A stretch of DNA of 64,000 nt from Prostheceraeus crozeri (Eukaryota; Platyhelminthes; Polycladida; Euryleptidae): contig CAJQUW010014373.1 of the NCBI GenBank assembly GCA_907163375.1, forward strand, positions 186,001-250,000. Direction: 5' to 3'. The position numbers and the translations under genes were made by a program. Positions 1-13,000 of this stretch are shown here, piece after piece. Positions within the stretch are counted from its first letter, which is position 1; every line of letters begins with the position of its first letter. The notes beneath the pieces are model-generated. The model was not told the origin of the DNA, did not search any database, and saw only the letters and a list, made by a program, of their open reading frames with translations.

Positions 1-82
1 TGTACTAATAATTCGGATGTGGATAATAATGGGGATGATACTTCGATCGATTAGTTAATTCCAGCATAATGAAAAGAGAAAA

Positions 83-2101
83 TGTGATACCACCGGTGTT
101 ACAGTATACGTTTTCCGTCCACCTCTTTTACCGGCGGGACATTGAAATGGTGTTTACATTTTCCTGTCGGAAATTTTAAAGTATGTTTGTCACACTGATT
201 TAGAGTTTCCGCTTTTCTCTTTTACCCCCTCCCCCGAACTAGCTACGACTGCATGTGTGTATTTTAACCCCTCATTAATCTGTTACCCCTTTCATGAGTA
301 TAACGTAGGATATTTATAATAAAAACGAAATTCCATTATACATTGTACTTTTTCAAGTGACATGCCTTTATCATTTTTTTTAATCTTATACCTTTACTGC
401 TTACATAGTAGGTGCTTCTTCCCTTTATAGCGTCAATGGTATAAACAGTAGAGCTCCATGTGGTCTCCAACTTGTTTCCTTTTCTGTCATCTCTCCTCTT
501 GTTTCTCATGAGCACTTTGTCGCCTACTGAGTACTCTGGTGGTGCATTTCGTCTCTGATGGTATTTCCGCATCTTCTCCTGGGAGTCCTTCATCTTCACC
601 ATCATCCTCTCGTGAAGTTTTCTCCTCGCTTCGTTCTTGACTGTCAAATATTGAACGAATTCTGCGGACGTCATCGTTCGAGCATCATTTGCTTGGTCCT
701 CATGAGCGGGATCAGAAGGGAGTGTTGGCTCTTGTCCAAACACAGCACGATATGGTGAAACCCCAGTTGTACTGTGACGGCTGGAATTGTATGCCATTAA
801 TGCTCCAGGAAGGTCTTGATCCCAGTTACCAACAAGTCCATCTTCTTCAATCCGTTTTCTCAGTATGGATTCCAGAGTCTGATTGAGACGCTCAACCTGA
901 AGGCCTTGAGGTGTGTCTTGTATCAATCATTTCCGTTAATGTGTCAACAATCTGGTTGCACGATTCTCTTCCTTGATCCGATAATAAAATTGAAGGCCAT
1001 CCGAACATGCCAAATACAGTATAACCTCCATATTACGGACACCGTCGGGACTGCGCCTTAGTGTCCGCATTTTAGAGGTGTCCGCAATATGGAGTTACCG
1101 GTGATGATACGAACATTATTCGGGACTGAGCTTAACTGTCCGTAATACGGAGGTGTCCGGTGTATAGAATGTCCGCAATAGGAGGTTCCCCTGTAATTCG
1201 TACAGATAGCTTGCCACAGTCGGTGCTTTGATGTCCATTGTAGCACGTGCGAATGCAAACTTTGAGAACTTGCATGTGACGACAATACTATTCGAGTTCC
1301 CAGCAAAAGATTCAGGCAGATGTGTAATGCAGTCTATTGCAACAAAATGAAAAAATTGAGTTTTTTCTATTGGAATTGGATAGATTTCCTTGCTTCTGCT
1401 GCAGAATTTTTTATTCACTGTTTGGCAGGTATGACATCTTGAGACAAACTCCTTAACATCTTTCGACATGTTAGTCCAGAAATACCTCTGCTCAATTTTG
1501 TGTAGAGTCTTCATTTGGCCCAAATGACCGCCTTCTGTACCGCTGTGGAGTGCATGTAGTTTTTCTTGCTTTTCTTCAGTAGTAAAGAGAACCATTCTTT
1601 GTAAAGTACTTCTTACTTTACGAGAATCAAGCTTCTGTCCTTTTGACTTTTTTACTTTGCAGTACAAAGTGCCATCGAAAACAGTGTAATTTACAGCTTT
1701 GCTTCGTACTCTTCTTTTCATCGCTTTATCCGCCTCTTCTGGGTAGGTTCCATCTCTCAGATAGTAGAAGACATGTCTGTCGGTCACTTCTGAGACAGTT
1801 CCGACTTTGGAGGGACCTCGCGTCTTTCTTGTTGATAATGTAGCATGTTCAGCAGACATCTTTGATAATTCAACCAGCAAACGTCATCGTGTCAAAGAAA
1901 GCCACACATTTTATATCTTTCATGACCCTAAATCACTGACATAGCACTCATGATCGAGAGAAATAGAGACATGACGGAATTATGTAATGACTTTCTTTGA
2001 CCTAGGGGGCTATTCAGTAACGCAGATATCTGATTCTCTGTTTCCGATCAGAAAAACAGATCAGGGGGTAAAAGCAAGTCATAACACCGGTATTAATTAC
2101 A
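83..2101 (-). mobile_element. Fossil Ginger-like element with gypsy-type integrase
   Basis: Minus-strand coding remnants at 336-926 and 1196-1880. The upstream part has a zinc-binding HHCC region (HLGQMKTLHKIEQRYFW, CHTCQ) and the start of an integrase core. The downstream part has the end of the core (ERLNQTLESILRK, HSTTGVSPYRAVFG) and a C-terminal domain with YSVGDKVLMRNK. A leader with YPEEADK...RSKAVNYTVFDGTLY is typical of Ginger-type integrase transposons and the genes derived from them. Possible terminal inverted repeats beginning TGT and sharing ACCGGTGTTA lie at 83-101 and 2082-2101, which favours Ginger over an LTR element. The copy is broken, with several breaks, and carries a small inserted MITE. 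It lies in the last sorting-nexin intron. Confidence 0.6.
1017..1193. mobile_element. 177 bp pogo/Tc1-type MITE inserted in the Ginger-like element
   Basis: Ends are CAGTATAACCTCCATATTACG and the inverse of CAGGGGAACCTCCTATTGCG, each followed by GACA and flanked by TA (1015-1016 and 1194-1195). CAGnnnAACCTC ends with a TA target duplication are typical of pogo-like non-autonomous elements. There is no coding capacity. It interrupts the older element, so it is the younger insertion. Confidence 0.75.
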
Positions 2102-2269
2102 ACATAAAGATGAAAATTTCGTCAACAAACTGCGAAACAAATTACTGAGTAACAAATCGCAAAATAAGAAAACTGAATATCGAAGTAAAAAAGTGAATAT
2201 CGAAGAGTTTTTGCTACTTTAAACTCCTCATACTCGGGTTCTGGTGCGATTGCACACCTGTTCTGCATG

Positions 2270-2472
2270 ATGAAGCCTTAGCGTCACTACTCCCCCTTAC
2301 TAGGGGCTTGGACGGTACTGACATAGTCAGACTTTTCTGGAGCATTGTGATCTTTTAGTCCGGATGCCCTTCCTGTCGACTTCCAATGACACTTTCGGGG
2401 CTCGACCTCTGGACCGGAAGATCTGTAGGTCAAGCACTTAACCACTGTGCCACGGAGACCACACACCTGTAC
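2270..2472 (-). repeat. tRNA-derived SINE, family A, copy 1
   Basis: On the minus strand the head reads GTGGCACAGTGGTTAAGTGC (A-box-like), followed about 40 bases later by GGTCGAGCCCC (B-box-like). A body follows with ATTGGAAGTCGACAGGAAGG. Two further copies occur at 6036-6122 and 25730-25830. Confidence 0.65.
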
Positions 2473-3717
2473 TGCATGTACATTGCATCAGGTGTCTGTG
2501 TCCAACGTGTATGCCAACGTGTTTACCAGTTATTGAGTCAAAACTCATCAATTGCAATTCGTTGCCAAGAGAGAGCTACATTGAATTCCTTTAAGGACTG
2601 GCTAATCTGGCTATTGCATTTCTAAGCTTGATTTGGAGAGCGTCATGAGTCATCGTTAAGATTTTCATTTAATTATTCAAATGGCAATTCAAATAAAATC
2701 ATATCAGATTCAATTATAAATGATTACTGGGACAATTTTCATTATCGTATCAGAACGTGCAATTTTAAGCTTAGCTGCATGCAGCATCTAGGGCATGCAA
2801 TACACAGTCGATCAGTCGATTTTAAAAACAGTTCGGCGTCTTTCGAAAGCGGTTTATATGAATAAATAGCATTTCAATCGAAAAGCAAGACCGTGTCGAA
2901 AATTCGATTGTAAGTTTTTCTCATGATATTTCAAATTTTTCAAACATTGACAAGAAATTCAAACCAAAATGATAACTGAAATCATATTCCTATAGAAGCA
3001 TTTACTTCAGAGGAACTGATGAATCTAGTCAAATACACTTTTAAAAAGCACAATGAACTTTAAATGCAATGGTTTCATAGCAGTAGACGAAAACGTATTA
3101 TCACTTTTTAATTCAGGTGCGGGCTCTATTCGAGGGTGGTTTCCGTTCGAAGAAAATGCAGCACACGGGTTAACAGAATTTTCTAACTGACATTTTAATT
3201 TTTCCTGCTTCTCTTTCCCGATGTGAACACCCTTTACGTCTACAGTGTACATCGCGGATACAATGTGGCGTCAAACAGGCTGAGTATTGTGTACAAATAA
3301 TTGATCATTATTTGCTGCATACATTGCAACATTAACCTACTAAAATTTCAAGGTAATTATCAATATCAATTCATCTTTTCTTTAACTTTCTTGATTATGG
3401 ATTAGATAAGAGAAATTATACTACATTGATTATTTTTCATTTCTATTAATGTGAAGTTGAATACAACTTTGTTGAGAAAAACGGAAGTGTTAGCAAAGCT
3501 TCATAAATTTTCCTCACTAAGTAGAAAATCGAGTTATCGCTCATAACTGTTAATCTCTTTGAAAGAGGGAATGGCGAATTGATTGCCAGTGACACATAGC
3601 AAACTGATCAATGTTTTGTTTGAATTTTTTGAATACACGGAAGTATGTTCAGTCTAGTTCAAAAATTATTCCCCCACGCCCCCAATTAGTGACATCTTTT
3701 CCCACTGAAATCCTTAC
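2473..3717. other. Sorting-nexin intron 7 remainder, nothing recognised
   Basis: AT-rich intron sequence. I looked here for the missing C-terminal exon (KYWEAF-type coding on the minus strand) and did not find it. A short open frame at 3025-3252 has no recognisable features. Confidence 0.6.
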
Positions 3718-4014
3718 CTTTTCTTCGTTCGCTAGCATATCCTTCAGAGTTTGGATCATTGCGCGTTTAAAGTCTCGAACTCTTTCTTTCTCGAAGAATC
3801 CGATTTCTTTCTTCAGAGTTTTGGAAATAAGATCGAAATCCTCTTTTGCTCGGTCGACTTTTCCCTCACATTCGCGAATTTCTGTTTCTACTTGAGTGAT
3901 TTTCTCCAACTTCCCGGACAGTTCCATCTTCACTTTGGTTTCTCGTTTCTTGGCAAGAGCAGATTCAGCGTCTTTGTGAAGTTTGTAGGCCTTCATTCTC
4001 TCGTAGAGGGATTC
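3718..4014 (-). CDS. SNX1/2: Sorting nexin exon 7 (BAR domain)
   Basis: 297 nt (99 codons), acceptor ACATGCAG and donor GTAAGG. Encodes YERMKAYKLHKDAESALAKK then a coiled coil ending in DLISKTLKKEIGFFEKERVR and DFKRAMIQTLKDML. It aligns with the FDQRMK...KKREAEA...FEKERVKDFK portion of SNX2. The family's final helix and tail would follow in a further exon not found between 1 and 3717. Confidence 0.95.
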
Positions 4015-7000
4015 CTGCATGTTTGAAAATAAAGCTATATTAATCTTTAGACCAGAGACATTTTTAGATCATTCTTAGATGTAAATAGATAATATGTACA
4101 ATAAAATCCGGTTATCACTCCCTTTAATTTTTGCCGATAAGTAAAATTGAATAAATTGAATAAAAACAACGTGTGTTTTCTACTCGGACGTTTCGGGTCC
4201 CGACCCTTTATCAACGAGTTTTGGCATCAACTGCAGTTACAAGTGGCTTTATATACTTCAGACATCTAGATTTTGATGTCAATATTTTTGAATGCGTGAA
4301 GAGACCGCTTGATATTGCGTTGTTAGAAGCTCGTTGGATTAAGCGTAGAAGACCGGTGTTGAATCGATGTGATGAGCTGTCTGAATGGTATTAAATGGTC
4401 AAACCGCATAGATGTCTTGAAGTATATAAAACCACTTGTAACTGCAGTTGATGCCAAAACTCGTTGATAAAGGGTCGGGACCCGAAACGTCCGAGTAGAA
4501 AACACACGTTGTTTTTATTCAATTTTACTTATCGGCAAAAACTAAAGGGAGTGATAACCGGATTTTATTGTACATAATGAAGAACCTTCCGTTTACAGCC
4601 ATTACTTATAGATAATATGGTCTAAATATCTGCATAACTATATACAAAAGTTACAACCTCCAGCCATCAGTATCATGCTATAAATGAATTTCGCTTCAAG
4701 AAAAATTGAGTGTGCATGCATTTTGAGAAACAAACAATAATACTCCTGTTAATAGAGTATTTAATCCACAAAAAGTCAGCGATGATTATAATCACTTATT
4801 ATTGAAAGTATTGAAAGAGATATTCAACACAAAAAATATAAACGATTTACATTCATTAATATTGTCAGCATAGACTGTAGAAACATGCATTCGGATCTTA
4901 TTCAAAATAGATTCTGTGCTTTTATGTAATGACCGAAAGATGATGCAGTAAATTAATGTAGCGATGATAAATCAATGCATTTTTAAAAGCCAGTTACTGT
5001 CAAATGTCCCTTCTCATCACTGCTTTACGCTTTATTTATGCAATCTGAGCGTTCTCTTACTTTTATGCTGGCGATGAGACCAATATAGTGCTTGAGGAGG
5101 ATACAGATATTGGAGAAATCACTGTCGCCTTGACTTGAGTGAATACTTTGGACGCCTTCTTCTGTTTCTGCCAGCTGGGAGAGAGCCCGCGATAACGCTG
5201 TGTTCTCCTCTGCGCTCGCCAGCATAGAACACGCTTGTGAGAAGGCTCCAGTTGCATTGGATAAATCTGAGGAAAAATGATATTGCATGCAATGCTACTT
5301 AGAAACATCAAAACGGCTACTTATGCATTCAAATAGCATGAGAGAAAGATTCAAACCAACTTTTCTAGCTTTAATTATTTTTTTCATCGTGGACGAAAAT
5401 ATCTTTGCTGATGTTTAGGAAGAATTCAACATGCATCTAGCAATATTTCTATGCAAGAATGCAGCAGGATAACTAAAACTTTTGAATGCAATCTGGTGTC
5501 GCTATTTGCTCTAACATGGAGATGATTCGTATCGATGATAAACTGATCTTGTTAGTCGATCTCATCAACAATCACAGAAACCTATATTCTTGATCCTTCT
5601 GAAATTTTCAATAGCTAAAAGTTCTGACAGTGGCGACAATCTCTACATCGACGAAGCGCCAAACGGAGTTTTTCATCATACGCAAGCAACTAAAACTCAG
5701 TATATAGCAGTCATATTTAGGAATATAGGCTACATGTCGGGAAAGTGAGGAGGTATGGGCCAAACTGAACCAGAGCGATAGTATTTTCTCTTTTCCATTG
5801 ATGACTCCTTATATATCATGGAAAGTTGTCAAATATACCACGGGGAAACTACTAGCACAGGACCTGCAAATTCTGTACGCTTGAAAATTCTTTGTCTACA
5901 AGGGTAGGGGCTTTCCAAACGGACAACTTCACACCAGCTTCTAGCATTATCAGATAATCATCTTTAACTTCATCCAGTCTCAGCCAAGCTCACATAGCTG
6001 AACATTTCTCCGATTTAAATAGCGAAGATAATTCGCCGACTTCCAATGACATTTTCGAGGCTCGATCTCTAGACCAAAAGGTCGCTAGGTCAAGCATTTT
6101 GTCCATTGTGTCACCACTTTCAATTATTCCCTAATACAATATGATTTCGAATATTATCATCAGCATGAGAAATATAAAGCACACATTTCGATGTTTTTGC
6201 TGTTTAATGTCACAACATAATCGAATGAATATACATGAATGACTTTTCTGAGAAGTGTCAATACAGATGACAATTAGAAAAGGCGAAATTGTAAACTACG
6301 TGTTTTCAAAAAGAAAGGACCAGTCATTAATGTCTAAGATGAGAGAAGCATTTTTTTGACACTTTTCTTTATTTTACCAACACGTCTCATCTTACAAAAT
6401 AAACTACGTGTGTATAAATTATGAATCTCTATCAATTTTGGTGAAGATGATGTTGTGAGTCAAAGGTTGACGAACACCGCCACTTTTGCAGCTTAAGATT
6501 TCATCCAATCGGTTTAAGTCACTACTTTTCAATCGCACATCGAAGCGTTGCATCATTGAGGCCACTGCAATAAAATACTCCATCCTCGCCAGTGATTCAC
6601 CCAAGCAGGCACGTTTCCCGAGAGAGAATGGAATCAGATATTTCGAAGGCTGATACTGGCCATCATCATCCAAGAAATGCTCTGGATAGAATTCATCTGG
6701 TTTCTCCCAGAGTTCAGGATCATGATGAACCAGGTAAAGATTAGAAGTGATCATCGTATTGTACGGAATGAAATGTCCCATCAACTCCGTATCACGCAGC
6801 GTCCGATGACCAACATTAGTGGGCACTAGGCTCGAATAGCGAAGCACTTCGTCCATTAACGCATGAATATACGGCAACTCTTTCAAGTCGGACATTACTG
6901 GAGTCCGCTCTGTTCCGACTTTATCGGCAATCTCTTGCTGAGCCTTCCGTTGGATTTCAGGATTCATGGCTAGGAGCAGAGTGGTCCATGTTAAGGTGGT

Positions 7001-10000
7001 CGAAGTAGTTTCAGTTCCGGCCAAGAATAGTTCAAACATGTTTCGTATCACCTGCCAATCAGTAAAGGTGTGCGCGCCAGGTTTCTCTTTCTCCTGGCGA
7101 TGCTGCTCAATCACATAGGCCTCGCATAAATCAGAAGCTTCCGACAAATCGGCAGGTGCGTCGTTTTCATCACATCGTAGCAGTTTAACACGAGCAGTAA
7201 TCTTCCTTGCAATATACGTATGCATTTCCTCGTTCTTAGCCCTGATTTGTGAGAAATACTCGACAAAGCGCAGCAGAGGTGGAATCCTTATAATCCAAGG
7301 GAACATCAGAGGAAGTAGATCCACAACACGGAAGTTGAGGATGTCGTCAAGATGTTTTGTAAATATTTGAAAGTCCGGATCCTCTGAACCACACCGTTCT
7401 CCAAAGATCAGCCGTGCAATAACATTGTTGATGGCTGAGGTAAAAATATCCCTTGTATTTACATCTTGGTTCACCATGGATTCCAGTCTATCACACAGTG
7501 CTTCACACTCGTCGCGTACTATCGTCTCCCCAACACTCCGACCCAATCCAAAGTCACGCAACATCCGTAGAGTAAAACGACGATGTTCTTGCCATTTCGG
7601 GCCATCGTGAAATATGATACCGGAATCATGTGTGATCAGATCGAAATAATCCGTTTTGATCCTTCCACCAAAGATATCGGCTTGTCCAAGAAAAGCCTCG
7701 TTGATAGAATTGTATGAATTGAGAACTACAATTGGAGATGGACCCAAATGTACAGTCATGACATCACCGTATTTTCTCCACCGCATGTAAGTTAGATAAT
7801 CTCTTGGTAAGATACCGAACAAATTTCCCACAATCGGCCATTTGAAAGGTCCTGGTGGCATGCGAGGATCAGGTCGAGATAAATAAATGAATAAAACCAA
7901 TACGAGAATCGCTCCAATACCGACCGTGATTAATTCCATTGTTTCTGTTTACTTCAGGGGTATGCGCTTCAACGTTGAAATTCAGACGCTATATATGACG
8001 ATGTCGGACACTTTGCGTAAGTAATGACACAATCGACAGTGAATTAGAACAACAGATCTGAAGTGCATTATAGAATTAGGTTACGTGAATAGAAATGTTC
8101 TGTTGTTGATAATGACGCTTCTGTTGTCTTATGCGGTATTTGACGATCACACGAAAGCATTTCATTGCCTAGTGGTGCACGTGGGGGAGATGAAATTCGA
8201 AGCGTCCTGATAATGACGATGCTATCTCCCCGCTTTGTCACGATTGGGAAGACTGAATTCCCAGTTGATGTAACTTAAACGTCATTCATCAGATACCTAC
8301 AAATAGACCGCACAAACAGAGAGCCAAATAAATGATGAAAGGTTCATTAAGTTCAGCATGCATCTATCTCAGCAGTGATGGCAATGAGATGAAGCATGCA
8401 CTAAATGGACTATGACTTTTGTATTGATTCGAGATCCTGTCACTACGAAGGAAGTTTATCGGTCAACCAAAAATGAATCGGATTGTGCATTCAATTCCGG
8501 ATGCAACGAATTTTTCTTATATCGTTCGCTTGGAATTTTATATCACAGGGAACTATTATTAACATTTAGAACAGGCCAATAATTAAAACACACAAGAAAA
8601 CTTTATGCAGAGATTCAATGTCATTGAGGCGCGGGAATGGTAGAGGTTGATTTTATATCTCTTAGAATGCAGATTCACAATCATTGATAAAAAGACCACC
8701 GAGATAGATATACAGAAAACATGGTTTTATACATACGAGAATGATTTTAGCGCCAAAAGCTCAAGTACACAATCTCCTATGAGCCTATGAGTGACCTTCG
8801 TCAGATATGATTGCAACATATTTGAAACACACGTGCTAGAAATGTTTTAAAAACATGGTAATCGAAAATCCGACCGTTGCCGGCAAATATACTTTCATCA
8901 TTTCAACTTTCTATTGTTCTTACACTTATTGTCTGAACTTCAACTTGAACATCGATGTTATTGAAATGCATAAGCCATGCCCGATTGCGTCAGATGGCTA
9001 CCGCCTCTCCATTTGTCTCACATTCCTCATATATCCATGATGTGATGGTATCGAGGTTGATGATGTCTTACGTCCAACAGTTTGATGAAAATCATGTTTG
9101 AATTTGTCCATCAGATCGCTACCATGGAAATGACCACAAAATATTTTGAAGACTATAGAACATTAACTATGCAATTTTTGTGGACCTCAGAAATTCTTTA
9201 TAATCGGAGTTGACTATAAAATAAGCTTCTTGTTGTTAACAGTTGCCATCAAAAACATAAGAACTGTTCATTATCCGACATTTCAGCACATAACCTTGAA
9301 GCATGCTATTGATGAACACATTACGTGGCATGGATTAAGTGTCAAGTCTAAATGGTCTTGATAAAATTGTTCCAGAAAAAAATATAATTTAGATAAACCA
9401 GGCTGGCCGCACGGCTCCGAAAATAAAATTCGGGTATATTTTTGGTGCAGAAGATTCCCAAGTTAATAAAGAATAGGCATGGCAGGGATATCTAAGGCAT
9501 GGTAGGTTAAAACATAATGCAGTTATTGCTTCCACGTTATTATTTTTTATTGTCATAAATACCTATAAATTCGTGTCCAAATAATTGGCTTTCTGCAAGA
9601 GTTGTAAGTCAAGAAACTGGAAATTGATAATCATTTTAAATACTTTTATTTTTAAAGTTTTAAAGCAAAAAATACAGACAGTTACAGGCATGATAATAAG
9701 TATTTTTATTCAGCAAATAAAACAGACTACAATCAAATTGGATACAGAAATCGAAAGCCTTCTCTCAGCGTAATAGACCCAATGGCAAGGCCGCGTCCTG
9801 ATGGATTCTCTTCAGCAGGCATATCTCCACGAAAAGGTCAGAGAAAATTGATTTCCCGGGAAGAATTTGAACAGAAACATACTTCAGGATTTATAATGTC
9901 GCTAAGAACGCTTCCCTAGGACAGTTTTTATAAAAAATAGTTTCAGAAGCATTTTGACCAGAAATCATGCAGATGTCTTCTTACCTTTGCGACGATCTAC

Positions 10001-13000
10001 AAGCTCTTCGCAGTTGTGCAGAAGACGCGTCAGCTGTCTGTCCAATCCTTCAAGAGTTATTTGAATCTCTTCAAATTCCTAAAACAAGATCAAACATATT
10101 GCAATAGCTCCGTTAATAGTAGTCCACAATCCATGCGGATTTTTATCATATTCCAGCCGTTAAAATAAACGTTCATAACATGCATCGAAGCAGTAACTAA
10201 TTAACAGAACCCTCAGCGCAAAACATTTTGTCTACACATTTACTGACATTACGCAATACCACTCTTACAAATGCTAGCCATAAAAAAGTCGAAAATTCTG
10301 AGAAGTCACGTTTCGAGTACACTACGATATTGCAAGACCTAACGCAAGTGCATGAAATATGGAAAATTTTCGGTCGAAAAGTAGCCGTTGCCGCATGACC
10401 CTAAAATTATATCCTATCAAATGAGAATTTTGAGAAGTGAGTCGACTTGAACGACCTATCATAATTAAAGCATACCACAAGCTTGAATTTATTGCTAACG
10501 TTAATGCTACTTATCTTGGCTTAATTACTTTATAAAAGGCATGCATACAACTCCTTCAGATATTAGTAAGAATAATCAAAATAATCCTCAGCCGTCTCAC
10601 ACAAATGATGTTGATTTTTGAAGAGAACGCTACAGAGATTGAATAGTTGTAATATCGGTTTAGTGGAGAGTCTCATTTTTCAACTGAGGATGCAACTCAA
10701 TCTTTAATTATTCCATTTACATTGTGTTTTCAAAAAGCAGCATTGATTAATTATTTCAGGCGCACTAACTTAGGCGATTTGCCAGTAGTGTGTTTAAAGT
10801 GATATTTAATGAATGCCCGTCGAAATTTCACTAACTTGCTAATTGCAAATCTCAAATTAAAATGGATATGGCTGCGACTTTAAATAGGGAGCTGTGTCGA
10901 TGTCGAGAGATGTAAACTAAGCCTGCTGATGATCCCTGATATTGTATGAAATAGCAGTTATTAAGGTATGCTTCCATTTTTCAACTGATGATGCAACTCA
11001 ATGCTTAATAGTTCTATTTACATGGAGAGTCATCATTTCGCGAGTGCAGTCACTGGGGGAACAATGACAAGGGTTTTTCACCTCTGTGACTTGCTTGCTT
11101 AGCGTGTCCAATGGTGCAAATGATGACTAATGAAAAATGACTATTAAATCATTATATTTTCAAATTATTAATTTATTATAAAAATTATAAATGATATAAA
11201 TTATTAATTGTAAATAGTAAATTTATATTTTTGCAATTAATTTCGATCTTCATTAGAAGATCATTGTCAGGCATAGAAGGAAAACATTTACATGCAAAAA
11301 ATTCAAAATTCACATTACATAAAGGGTAATAAGATATCATGAGCAAGAAATAAAAATCAGTAAGAGAAAATGAATAGAAATGTGAGTATGAGACAGATAG
11401 TATTGGGCTACATTTTACCAATAGCAAAGACAATAGAAATTGACTGTGATCTGACAAAGAGGAAAATGAAAAAGGATTAAGGAAGGAAGAAGAGGAAATG
11501 AAGCGATGTGAATGATAAAGTGATGCAGCATGATAGAAAATATTATGTATTGAATTATGAAGATCGAAATTAATTGGAAAAATATATATTAGCTATTAAC
11601 ATCAATATTTATCTTGACTCTTCCCAACCAATAATTTGAAAATATGTGTAGTCAAGACATTCACAAAATTAAGTCATTATAATCTAATAGAAACTTTTGG
11701 CGGAGAATCGTTTTTAAATAGACAGCAGCATTTTGACTTCGCATCTACTCTCACTGCTCAATTCTGGAATTGTTGACATTCGAACTATAATTGCCACTTC
11801 ATCATCAATTTTTCCTGTTGGATCTGTTCTGTTGCAACTCAAGTTTGATATGAGCAGCCCTATACAGCCACATATTTCTTAATCCGATGCCCCGCTTCTA
11901 CTAAAAAGCTTGTGTCCCTAGTCGTATGCCAGTTTTGCACTCGAACAATTTTGGCATAAATACTAAAAATTTCTGCATAAAACTGCGAAAATAATGAGAG
12001 TCCTGCATTCATATTGTAAGTCGATGCGTTTCAATGAAAGTTATCCAGTTATAATCTTTAAGTGGACAAAAGCCAAGCATTGACTAATGGGCAAATTGAT
12101 CCTAGCGTTAGTGACATCATTCCTGAAATGATTGACTGCACGCAACGACGCCCTTCTTTGAAGCGAAATTCTCAACGATTGAGAACTTCACGGCTTCAAA
12201 GAGCGATTTCCAAATTCCTCACAATCATCATGTATGACAATCATCCATTTTTCACTTTCATAGACAAAACTACTTTGCAAATCATAATGAGGAGGAGCCA
12301 CAACATACAATAAATTATCCGACGTATTATAAAACAAATGAAAATCAGTATTACGACAGGAATAGCAGATGTACGAATAGTTTGTGTGAAGTCAGCACGA
12401 TAGGCACATTGCTGGATATGAGAACAGGTATTCAACAGACTGACAGTCTTCGATGAAAAAATTCATGAGTCAAAATAATGCAGATTAAGATGTCTCAGAC
12501 TACATCCTCTTCTTCGAGATAACTGTCCTCCAACATGCTACAACCTCCCTCGCCCCCCCCCCCCAACTGCGCTACGGTCTCTCTAGCATGGTTGATGTGA
12601 CTGACTAATCAACAATTCTATGATCATTGACGCAACTGGTTCATGTAGCAGATTTTCCTTTGCGATTTCGAGTTCCCTCTCACTTCATGCCTTGTGATGA
12701 AATCCTCATTTCATGTTCTATTAGACACACTAGAAGTAAATGGCCGATATAACACCGACCGCCTCTTTAACCGTGCATTTATGTGCTGGCATATCGAGGA
12801 TCTCACTTCTCATGATTAGATACAAACCAATACATCCGGATAAAAATGCTTACTAACACCGTTCATTTCAAATAATGTTTACTTGCTATAAGGAATTCAA
12901 TGCAAACCACCAAACCATCGGATGCTTATAAAAATCAAGGATGAAAAATTAATCTGACACTATAACTCCATGACAAAATAATCAAAACACTGTATTTGTC

